Below, one piece after another: positions 1-6,352 of a stretch of 16,016 nt of DNA. The notes beneath the pieces were generated by a model. That model saw only the letters and a list, made by a program, of their open reading frames with translations. It had not been told where the DNA came from and searched no databases. Positions within the stretch are counted from its first letter, which is position 1. Each line of letters begins with the position of its first letter. This DNA comes from Lachnospiraceae bacterium (GTDB lineage: Bacteria; Bacillota; Clostridia; Lachnospirales; Lachnospiraceae). The stretch lies in contig VSNR01000103.1 of NCBI GenBank assembly GCA_009774345.1, positions 1 through 16,016 of the forward strand. Direction: 5' to 3'. The position numbers and the translations under genes are program-made.

Positions 1-45
1 CTGTCAATTATAGATGCTTTATTATATGAAAGGAGCTCTCAAGCC

Positions 46-933
46 ATGAAAAAATATACCAATTCGGTGATTGCACTTTTTATCTGTATGCTGATTCTGA
101 CCCCTTCAACAGTATATGCGGAGGAGCTGGCATATATGCCTGCATTTTCGGTCATACAGCCAATTACTGGCGCTGCACTGCCCAATGAAAATCTCTCGGA
201 CAGCCTCACTGCACGCTTGAATTTTTATCTTGTGGATAGTTATACCAATGGAAATATTGATGAACAGCAGTTTAATGAAATTGTTTCGAGCGGACTGGTT
301 TCTGAGAATGCATTCTTTGCTAATTCTGTATTCGTGGGAGACTCGCTCACCGTGGGTTTCAAAGAATACTGCCAGACCCATTCTGATTCCATCGCTTCAG
401 ACTCCACATACTTCTTGGCAAGAGTCAGCAGCTCAGCCAAAGCTGCCATTTCTCGAAATGCCCTCACCACACACGCTGATATTATGCCGAAATACAATGG
501 AAAAGTTCAGTATATAGAAGATTCTGTGTCACAACTGCCAAATGTTGACAAATTATTTATTTGTTATGGGATGAATGACCTGACCAGCAGTACTCCAGAG
601 CAATTTGTCGATGACTTGCAGACGCTTATTGCAAGGATTACCGCAAAAACGCCGGGACTGCAAGTGTATGTGATTTCCATTCCATGTATTATGTCCGGTG
701 TGAACAATGGCAGACTGAACAATAAAAATATCCAGACTGCAAATATTTTGTTACAGAATACATGTACTATAAACGGCTGGGGCTTTATCAATATCGCTGA
801 ACACCTAATGGGCGCTGACAACGCGATCCGCCCAGAATACAGTTCTGACAAATATGTCCATGAAAACAGCCGCGCTTACAAGATTTGGAACAGTGTCCTG
901 AAAGATTATGCGTTTATGGAGATCACGAAATAG
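46..933 (+). CDS. Secreted SGNH/GDSL-family hydrolase (putative esterase)
   Basis: The 295-residue protein begins with a signal peptide: Lys2-Lys3, a hydrophobic core at about 7-19, and a likely cut after Val-Tyr-Ala at residue 25. The mature part carries SGNH blocks. Block I is VFVGDSLTVGF with nucleophile Ser100, block III is YGMND at 174-178, and the C-terminal Asp268/His272 pair lies in SDKYVHENSRAY. The Asp-x-x-x-His spacing differs from the usual DxxH but fits the block V position. Such enzymes remove acyl groups from sugars, lipids or cell-wall polymers; the substrate here cannot be told. Residues 26-90, before the catalytic domain, resemble nothing I recognise. The ATG at 46 is preceded by AAAGGAG about 10 bases upstream. 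The gene is convergent with pnp, and its upstream partners lie outside the window. Confidence 0.85.
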   Translation: MKKYTNSVIALFICMLILTPSTVYAEELAYMPAFSVIQPITGAALPNENLSDSLTARLNFYLVDSYTNGNIDEQQFNEIVSSGLVSENAFFANSVFVGDSLTVGFKEYCQTHSDSIASDSTYFLARVSSSAKAAISRNALTTHADIMPKYNGKVQYIEDSVSQLPNVDKLFICYGMNDLTSSTPEQFVDDLQTLIARITAKTPGLQVYVISIPCIMSGVNNGRLNNKNIQTANILLQNTCTINGWGFINIAEHLMGADNAIRPEYSSDKYVHENSRAYKIWNSVLKDYAFMEITK

Positions 934-995
934 GCATTCCATAAAAACAGCTGGTTCTTTCTAAGTATTGAGTGTTTTGCAAAAAGAAGATACAC

Positions 996-1042
996 TAAAA
1001 AACATACAGGGAGACAACTTCTTACAATGAAGTGTCTCCCTG
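996..1042 (-). terminator. Rho-independent terminator of pnp
   Basis: A stem of about 14 bp with one bulged A (arms 1007-1021 and 1029-1042, loop TTACAAT) is followed on the minus strand by TATGTTTTTT. It begins about 30 bases after the pnp stop codon. On the plus strand the stem is not followed by a T run, so it is less convincing as a terminator for the convergent hydrolase gene. Confidence 0.85.
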
Positions 1043-1070
1043 ATTTACGCCACTTTTTAATTCTATCCGA

Positions 1071-3197
1071 TTACTGCTGTGCTACATCCTTCATAGAGAA
1101 GCTGATGCGTCCCATCTTATCTCTGCCAAGGCATACAACAGTAACAACATCCCCTAGCGTCAGCACATCCTCAACATGATTGATGCGCTCCTTCGCTATC
1201 TTGGAAATATGAACCATGCCCTCTTTTCCGGGTGCAAACTCAAGGAAAGCACCAAACTCTTTGATGCTGACTACCTTGCCCTTAAATACTTGGCCCGCCT
1301 CAAAGTCTGTCGTGATAATCTTGATCATCTCGCACGCCTTGTCCATCATCTTCTGGTCTGTGCCACAGATGCTTACAAATCCGTCATCCGAAATGTCAAT
1401 CTTTACACCCGTCTGCTCGATGATGGTATTGATGGTCTTGCCTCTCTGCCCAACCACGTCGCCAATCTTCTCCGGATCAATCCTCGTCTGGATAATCTTA
1501 GGTGCGAACTCGCCGACAGTCGGTCTTGGCTGGCTGATGCACGGAAGCATAATCTCATTCAGAATATACATTCTGGCATCCCTTGTCTTGGCAATTGCCT
1601 CCTCGACAATCGGTCTGGTGAGACCGTGAATCTTAATATCCATCTGAATTGCCGTGATACCGTCTTTTGTTCCGGCAACCTTAAAGTCCATATCACCAAA
1701 GAAATCCTCAAGTCCCTGAATATCTGTCAGTACAATATAATCATCATCTGTCTCGCCTGTCACCAGTCCACAGGAAATACCCGCTACCGGCTTCTTAATC
1801 GGTACACCAGCCGCCATCAGTGACATGGTTGATGCACAGATCGACCCCTGCGATGTAGAACCGTTTGACTCAAAAGTCTCTGACACAGTACGAATCGCAT
1901 ATGGAAACTCCTCTTCTGACGGAATCACAGGTACAAGCGCTTTCTCAGCCAGCGCGCCATGTCCGATCTCACGCCTTCCCGGTCCTCTTGACGGCTTTGT
2001 CTCTCCTACAGAGTATGAGGGGAAATTATAGTGATGCATATACCGCTTTGCAGTCTCATTCTCGTCAAGACCGTCAATCTTCTGAACCTCTGACAATGGC
2101 GCCAGTGTCGTCACAGTACAAATCTGTGTCTGTCCGCGTGTAAACATCGCTGAACCATGTACTCTTGGAATCAGGTCAATCTCAGCCGCAAGCGGCCGAA
2201 TCTGTGTGACTGCACGGCCGTCAGGACGCTTATGGTCTTTTAAAATCATCTTGCGGACGGTCTTTTTCTGATACTGGTAAATAGCCTCTCCCAGAATCGC
2301 AAGCCACTCCTCGTTCTCTGCAAATGCCTCCTCAAGCTTCTCTGTAATCTGGCGGATATTCTCCTCTCTCACCTGCTTTTCATCTGTAAAGACAGCACCC
2401 TCCATCTCCTCTGGCGGTACAATCTCCTTCATCTTCGCAAACATCTCCTCAGGAATCGCACAGCTTGTATAGGAATGCTTTGCCTTTCCAACCTCTGCCA
2501 CAATCTGATTGATAAACGCGATAATTGTCTGGTTCATCTCATGGCACTTATAGATCGCCTCAATCATCTTGTCCTCTGGCACTTCATTGGCGCCGGCTTC
2601 GATCATGATAACCTTCTGGCTTGTAGATGCCACTGTAAGCTGCAAATCACCGTTTTTCCACTGCTCCTGATTCGGATTTATCACAAATGCTCCGTCAACC
2701 AGTCCCATCTGCGTGGTCGCACAAGGGCCATCAAATGGAATATCAGAGATCGAAGTAACAATCGCAGAGCCAAGCATGGCAACCAGCTCTGGACGGCACT
2801 CCGGGTCAACACTCATAACCATGTTGTTCAAAGTCACATCATTTCTGTAATCCTTAGGAAACAGCGGGCGCATAGGTCTGTCAATCACGCGGCTTGTCAG
2901 GATGGCATTCTCGCTCGCCTTCCCCTCTCTCTTGTTAAAACCTCCCGGAATCTTGCCCACAGAGTATAGCTTCTCCTCATACTCCACAGATAGCGGGAAG
3001 AAGTCAATCCCGTCTCTGGGCTTTTCCGATGCGGTAGCAGTACAGAGCACTGTCGTATCCCCGTAGTGCATCAGCGCTGCTCCGTTTGCCTGCGCTGCCA
3101 CTCTTCCAATATCAATTGTCAATGTGCGTCCTGCAAGTTCCATACTATAAGACTTGTAGGACTTGTCTTTCTTTTCACTGAATGTCATATATTCCAT
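1071..3197 (-). CDS. pnp: Polyribonucleotide nucleotidyltransferase (PNPase)
   Basis: This is the phosphorolytic 3'-5' exoribonuclease that degrades mRNA to nucleoside diphosphates as a trimer in the cytoplasm. From the ATG at 3197 the protein has 708 residues, close to the usual 700. The first RNase PH domain is at about 16-146, an all-helical linker at about 240-320, the catalytic second RNase PH domain at about 326-530, KH at 568-628 (GxxG as GQRG 583-586), and S1 at 637-704. The catalytic Asp498, Asp504 and Lys506 are in EDFFGDMDFKVAGT. The start was chosen because AGGAGG lies 11 bases upstream. An in-frame TTG at 3239 also has a GAGGG 7 bases upstream and would add 14 residues, while family similarity begins only near YKSYSMELAGRT. 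The gene follows rpsO, as in most bacteria, but a terminator and a leader of about 240 bases separate them. Confidence 0.97.
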   Translation of the reverse strand: MEYMTFSEKKDKSYKSYSMELAGRTLTIDIGRVAAQANGAALMHYGDTTVLCTATASEKPRDGIDFFPLSVEYEEKLYSVGKIPGGFNKREGKASENAILTSRVIDRPMRPLFPKDYRNDVTLNNMVMSVDPECRPELVAMLGSAIVTSISDIPFDGPCATTQMGLVDGAFVINPNQEQWKNGDLQLTVASTSQKVIMIEAGANEVPEDKMIEAIYKCHEMNQTIIAFINQIVAEVGKAKHSYTSCAIPEEMFAKMKEIVPPEEMEGAVFTDEKQVREENIRQITEKLEEAFAENEEWLAILGEAIYQYQKKTVRKMILKDHKRPDGRAVTQIRPLAAEIDLIPRVHGSAMFTRGQTQICTVTTLAPLSEVQKIDGLDENETAKRYMHHYNFPSYSVGETKPSRGPGRREIGHGALAEKALVPVIPSEEEFPYAIRTVSETFESNGSTSQGSICASTMSLMAAGVPIKKPVAGISCGLVTGETDDDYIVLTDIQGLEDFFGDMDFKVAGTKDGITAIQMDIKIHGLTRPIVEEAIAKTRDARMYILNEIMLPCISQPRPTVGEFAPKIIQTRIDPEKIGDVVGQRGKTINTIIEQTGVKIDISDDGFVSICGTDQKMMDKACEMIKIITTDFEAGQVFKGKVVSIKEFGAFLEFAPGKEGMVHISKIAKERINHVEDVLTLGDVVTVVCLGRDKMGRISFSMKDVAQQ

Positions 3198-3441
3198 ACA
3201 ACTTCCATCCTCCTGTTCTAAAAAACTCCTGTTTGCCAAAGAACATCCCTCAGTTATACACGTTCATTTCTGCAAGAGTACTACCTGAACAGAGTCCGTC
3301 GAAACTACTGAAAAATTTACGATGCCTCATAGACTTTTCAGCGGTCTCGAGCCAAACTTCTATTCAAGTCTCTTATTTTATGCTTCTTAAAATTAAGCCT
3401 CACCGCGCTGTTCTGCCGCAGAAACCGAACAAACCTAGAAT
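3198..3441 (-). other. pnp leader / intergenic region
   Basis: These roughly 240 bases lie between the rpsO terminator and pnp. I find no good sigma-A promoter: the TATAAC near 3250 and the TAAAAT near 3375 lack a matching -35 at 16-18 bases. The most visible structure is a 7-bp stem (CTGAAAA at 3335-3341, TTTTCAG at 3308-3314 on the minus strand) with a 20-base loop. A smaller palindrome (TTCTG/CAGAA) lies near 3410-3422. In E. coli the pnp leader is a target of autoregulation; whether that applies here is unknown. Confidence 0.4.
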
Positions 3442-3470
3442 GTATAGAAAGGAGCGGATATTTCCGCCCC
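3442..3470 (-). terminator. Rho-independent terminator of rpsO
   Basis: On the minus strand, GGGGCGGA-AATA-TCCGCTCC forms an 8-bp GC-rich stem with one G-U pair and a 4-base loop, followed by TTTCTATA. It starts just after the rpsO stop. The T run is short and interrupted, so partial read-through into pnp is plausible. Confidence 0.7.
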
Positions 3471-3478
3471 TTCAAAAA

Positions 3479-3745
3479 TTACTTTCTGATACCAAGCTTC
3501 TCAATAAGGGTACGATATCCCTCAATGTCAGTTCCCTTTAAGTAATCAAGTAGACCACGTCTCTGACCAACCATCTTCAAAAGACCGCGTCTTGAGTGAT
3601 GATCCTTCTGATTGTTCTTCAAATGCTCCGTTAACTCCTGAATCCTTGCTGTCAGAATTGCAATCTGTACCTCCGGTGAACCTGTGTCTCCGGGCTTTCT
3701 GCCATACTCAGCGATAATTGCCTGCTTTTTTTCCTTAGAAATCAT
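3479..3745 (-). CDS. rpsO: 30S ribosomal protein S15
   Basis: S15 is a primary 16S rRNA binding protein of the small-subunit platform. From the ATG at 3745 it has 88 residues, against the usual 88-89. It starts MISKEKKQAII and carries the signature GDTGSPEVQIAILTARI, then HSRRGLLKMVGQRRGLLDYL. The longer reading that starts at 3760 would begin inside the ribosome binding site, because GGAGG ends 8 bases before the 3745 ATG. The gene has its own promoter and a structured leader, which fits the known habit of S15 repressing its own mRNA. It sits next to pnp, as in most bacteria. Confidence 0.97.
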   Translation of the reverse strand: MISKEKKQAIIAEYGRKPGDTGSPEVQIAILTARIQELTEHLKNNQKDHHSRRGLLKMVGQRRGLLDYLKGTDIEGYRTLIEKLGIRK

Positions 3746-3856
3746 TGTAAAATCCTCCATTTTAATTCAATCTGTAAACCGCAGTATACCAAGTCTGGGT
3801 CGGAGTGTCCCGACACTGGGTATCCGCTGTCCGTGTGCTGCATAATCCCAGCACAC
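3746..3856 (-). promoter_or_regulatory. Structured rpsO 5' leader, candidate S15 autoregulatory RNA
   Basis: The roughly 110-base leader opens with an 8-bp hairpin, GTGTGCTG/CAGCACAC (3849-3856 with 3833-3840, 8-base loop), right at the predicted transcript start. A second part offers alternative pairings. One is AGTGT/ACACT with loop CGGG (3804-3817). A competing one is GTCGG/CCGAC (3810-3814 with 3799-3803). An outer ATACC/GGTAT helix (3819-3823 with 3786-3790) could enclose either. S15 leader RNAs that bind the protein are known in several phyla, including multi-helix forms in Firmicutes. Assigning this one to that role is inference from position and pairing. Confidence 0.6.
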
Positions 3857-3862
3857 TTTGAT

Positions 3863-3891
3863 AGTATATCACACACTATTAGATTATGCAA
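3863..3891 (-). promoter_or_regulatory. Sigma-A type promoter of rpsO
   Basis: The -35 TTGCAT (3886-3891), a 17-base spacer and the -10 TATACT (3863-3868) match the consensus well. A TGA directly before the -10 gives an extended -10. The predicted transcript start is near 3856. Confidence 0.8.
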
Positions 3892-3962
3892 CACAATTTT
3901 TTCTATACCGCCTTCAATTTTGCCGTTTATTCTGCATCTATCGTGCATACATTTTACATCTT

Positions 3963-5231
3963 TTAATTCGCCAGATACCTTCTGATTCCAGCCGGTGTAC
4001 GGTAATTCCAGCTTGAGATCTTGATGCCTGTCTTGGGGCTTGACGCATGGATTACCTGACCATTTCCTATATAAATGGCTACATGATTAATTCTGCCGTT
4101 CTTCGCATAGAATACCAGATCTCCCGGCTGTGCTGAATTATAATCCACCTTTGTTCCAAGCTGCGCCTGCGACGCCGCGTGATGCGGGAGACTCACACCA
4201 TACTTTTTATAGATGCTCAGGGTAAACCCAGAGCAGTCAGCACCGTTTGTCAGACTGGTTCCACCCCATACATAAGGATTTCCGACAAACTGTTTTGCAT
4301 ACTGTACCAGATCGACACGCACATCTGACACACCTTGGCCATATTTGAGCTCTGTGAGTGTCACCGCTTTCTCCAAGCGCTCCTCCACATCGACATACTC
4401 ACCGGAAACATATGCCTCCTCATCGTCAAGCAAAAACTTTATCCAGCCATTCTCCATGATTTCTACGACTTCCAGCTGTTCCTCCTCTGGAATGAGGGTG
4501 ATGACGATAGAGTCTGTATTGGGCTGCTCTCTGACCTTGAGTGTCTGTGTATTGACAATGGCAATCATAGAAGCAACCTCGCGGCCTCTTACAACTGCCT
4601 CCTCACCAAGATACAAAAACTCTGTGCTACAGTATCCTTCGACTTTTCCTGATTTGATATGTGCCCAGCCATTCTCATCAATCTCAAGAACCTCACATGC
4701 TGCATCCTTTGACAGCTTTCCGATCAACTTCCCGTTTTCATTTGGTTCTTCCCGGATATTCAAGTGGTTGTCCACATGGGCGATCCCCAGATTGGTATAT
4801 CCCCAATGTGTCTCGGGCTCTGCTGGTTTCTCTGCATCTTCCTGTGTCTGTGTACTTTGCGTCTGTATCATTTGCTCTTCAGGTTCGTTTTCAGCCTGCT
4901 CAAGGACTTCACCTGCACCCGCTGAGCGCCCCAGTATCTCGCTATTGTCCTCTATATTCTCAAGGACTTCACCTGCGCCCGCCGCCAGATCCATATCTTC
5001 ATCCCCAGCGTTTTCATCATCAGATTCATTCATCGTAGAGGCTTCATCCCCAGTCTTTTCCTCAGACTCATCCGTATTTTCTGAAAAGTCAAATGAGATC
5101 ACTGCAACTTCTGTCTCCTCCTGTGTCTCTTTGGGACTGGTATTTGCATAAACACCATTGCTAAACATTACAACTGCAAGGCCTACCCCTGCAATCACTC
5201 CTGCATACCTTAATTTTTTTATCCTGTTCAT
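3963..5231 (-). CDS. Secreted NlpC/P60 peptidoglycan hydrolase with two SH3b domains
   Basis: The 422-residue preprotein has a signal peptide (NRIKKLR, then a hydrophobic stretch, with a likely cut after Val-Tyr-Ala at 29). A long acidic, low-complexity stretch follows at about 32-140, containing two copies of AGAGEVLE (84-91 and 104-111). Two SH3b-like domains at about 147-207 and 221-282 (NIREEPN..., KVREQPN...) should bind the cell wall. The C-terminal NlpC/P60 domain at about 303-422 has catalytic Cys333 in GADCSGF, His383 in INHVAIY and His395 in VIHASS. Enzymes of this family cut peptide bonds in the peptidoglycan stem or cross-link, often gamma-D-Glu to diamino acid. The gene stands alone between ribF and rpsO with its own promoter and WalR-like repeats. 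I see no clear terminator after it. Confidence 0.93.
   Translation of the reverse strand: MNRIKKLRYAGVIAGVGLAVVMFSNGVYANTSPKETQEETEVAVISFDFSENTDESEEKTGDEASTMNESDDENAGDEDMDLAAGAGEVLENIEDNSEILGRSAGAGEVLEQAENEPEEQMIQTQSTQTQEDAEKPAEPETHWGYTNLGIAHVDNHLNIREEPNENGKLIGKLSKDAACEVLEIDENGWAHIKSGKVEGYCSTEFLYLGEEAVVRGREVASMIAIVNTQTLKVREQPNTDSIVITLIPEEEQLEVVEIMENGWIKFLLDDEEAYVSGEYVDVEERLEKAVTLTELKYGQGVSDVRVDLVQYAKQFVGNPYVWGGTSLTNGADCSGFTLSIYKKYGVSLPHHAASQAQLGTKVDYNSAQPGDLVFYAKNGRINHVAIYIGNGQVIHASSPKTGIKISSWNYRTPAGIRRYLAN
4899..4982. repeat. Direct repeat coding for AGAGEVLE
   Basis: Two 24-base copies (4899-4922 and 4959-4982) differ at one base and lie 60 bases apart, in the same reading frame of the NlpC/P60 gene. 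They encode the twice-occurring AGAGEVLE in the acidic stretch after the signal peptide. Confidence 0.85.
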
Positions 5232-5301
5232 ATTCTAATCCAATTCCTCTTTTGCTGCGATCTGCCATGCAGCCAAAACCTATCAACAGTTTCTGAATTT
5301 T

Positions 5302-5329
5302 GTTACAACTTTGTTACATATTAATTACA
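5302..5329 (-). promoter_or_regulatory. Triple WalR-like direct repeat (candidate operator)
   Basis: On the minus strand, TGTAAT-N5-TGTAAC-N5-TGTAAC gives three hexamers in 11-base register (5324-5329, 5313-5318, 5302-5307). All three match the WalR (YycF) box TGTWAH-N5-TGTWAH. They start at the predicted transcription start of the cell-wall hydrolase gene and run downstream. A related PhoP-type box would match less well, with one mismatch per hexamer. Confidence 0.65.
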
Positions 5330-5334
5330 AATTT

Positions 5335-5363
5335 AATATAACATTCTCCATGAGATCTGTCAA
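5335..5363 (-). promoter_or_regulatory. Strong sigma-A promoter of the NlpC/P60 gene
   Basis: The -35 TTGACA (5358-5363) is perfect, the spacer is 17 bases, and the -10 is TATATT (5335-5340) preceded by TGT, giving an extended -10. The start should fall near 5328, which leaves a leader of about 97 bases before the ATG at 5231. Confidence 0.85.
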
Positions 5364-5364
5364 T

Positions 5365-5387
5365 CACAAAATTCATCTGCACAGATG
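5365..5387 (-). terminator. Weak terminator-like hairpin at the ribF stop
   Basis: CATCT-GTGC-AGATG (5374-5387) is a 5-bp stem spanning the ribF stop codon and is followed by AATTTTGTG on the minus strand. It is short and could be leaky. Confidence 0.35.
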
Positions 5388-6305
5388 CCAAATTTTTCCC
5401 TCCTCGATATCCTTTGCCATCTGTCTCTTTAGCGCATCAACCCCGTCAAAGCACATTTCAGGGCGCTTGAATTTCAACAGATAGACCTCGAGCTCCTCTC
5501 CATAGACATCTTCGTCAAAATCATAAATATAGGTCTCAACACCCATCACGCAGCGGTTATCCACAGTTGGCTTTGTTCCAATATTGGTAATGGAAGGATG
5601 TTTGATCTCTTCCCTGCCGGGAAGACTTACATAAGAGTAATAGACACCCTTTGGCGGCAATAGCTTTTCTGATGGCGGCAGCAGATTCACTGTCGGCATT
5701 CCGATCGTGCGCCCAAGCTGCCTTCCATGTATGATTTCCCCGCCCACTTGATAAGGCGTACCCAAAAGATGCGCTGCCAGTTCCATGTTCCCCTTACGCA
5801 CTTCCTCGCGGACATAGGAGGAACTCACCTCTTGACCTTTATAGGATACCTTCTCTATCAAAAGAACCTGATAACCGCAGTCCGGCGCCAGCTTTTGCAG
5901 CAGTTGATAATTTCCCGCCCCCTTTTTCCCAAAAGAGACATCCTCACCAGCAACCACGCATTTCGCGCAAAGCCTGTCAACTAACACCTCTTTTACAAAT
6001 ACTTCCGGCTCCATATCTGCGATTTCCTGATAAAAAGGATACTCGATCAGATAATCAACACCCGCCTTCTCAAAAATCCTGCGTTTTTCCTCTATCGTAG
6101 AAAGCTCCCTGACCGGAGACTTACTGAAAAATGCAGCGGGGGATGGAACGAACGTAAATATAACGGACTTGAGCCCCATTTCCTGCTGCTGTCTCAACTG
6201 CCCCAAAAGCTTTTGATGTCCTCGGTGAAAACCATCAAACTTCCCGATCGCTGCCGCTGTCTTCTCTTCTATATAAAATTCTGTCGTATTCTCTATGATT
6301 TTCAT
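5373..6305 (-). CDS. ribF: Bifunctional riboflavin kinase / FAD synthetase
   Basis: The enzyme phosphorylates riboflavin to FMN and adenylates FMN to FAD in the cytoplasm. Its 310 residues are typical. The N-terminal nucleotidyltransferase domain (about 15-165) has GKFDGFHRGH, with His27 and His30 of the HxGH motif, and SSSYVREEV at 161-169. The C-terminal flavokinase domain (about 183-308) has GRTIGMPTVNLLP, with PTVN at 204-207, NIGTKPTV, and Glu257 in GVETYIYDF. The ATG at 6305 lies 20 bases after truB. The ribosome binding site (GGGATAAAAGAC) is weak, and a candidate promoter overlaps the end of truB. A truB-ribF pair is widespread in Firmicutes. Confidence 0.96.
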   Translation of the reverse strand: MKIIENTTEFYIEEKTAAAIGKFDGFHRGHQKLLGQLRQQQEMGLKSVIFTFVPSPAAFFSKSPVRELSTIEEKRRIFEKAGVDYLIEYPFYQEIADMEPEVFVKEVLVDRLCAKCVVAGEDVSFGKKGAGNYQLLQKLAPDCGYQVLLIEKVSYKGQEVSSSYVREEVRKGNMELAAHLLGTPYQVGGEIIHGRQLGRTIGMPTVNLLPPSEKLLPPKGVYYSYVSLPGREEIKHPSITNIGTKPTVDNRCVMGVETYIYDFDEDVYGEELEVYLLKFKRPEMCFDGVDALKRQMAKDIEEGKIWHLCR

Positions 6306-6324
6306 GTCTTTTATCCCATTTGCG

Positions 6325-6352
6325 ATTATAAAAACATCTTAAATGGTTTCAA
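6325..6352 (-). promoter_or_regulatory. Candidate internal promoter for ribF
   Basis: TTGAAA (6347-6352), a 16-base spacer and a perfect TATAAT (6325-6330) lie at the end of truB; the -10 contains the truB TAA stop. Transcription would start about 13 bases before the ribF ATG. The call is from sequence alone. Confidence 0.55.

Noticed and set aside
3742..3948. 68-codon minus-strand reading frame upstream of rpsO
   Set aside because: It would start upstream of the strong rpsO promoter and run through the structured leader into the rpsO start; no ribosome binding site or family resemblance.
4345..5151. 268-codon plus-strand reading frame opposite the NlpC/P60 gene
   Set aside because: Serine-rich shadow of the acidic codons on the real strand; no ribosome binding site or recognisable domain.
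5232..5372. PhoP-type box before the NlpC/P60 gene
   Set aside because: The repeats match TTWACA only with one mismatch each, whereas all three match the WalR pattern.
6306..6325. FMN riboswitch before ribF
   Set aside because: Only 20 bases separate truB and ribF, far too few for the riboswitch.
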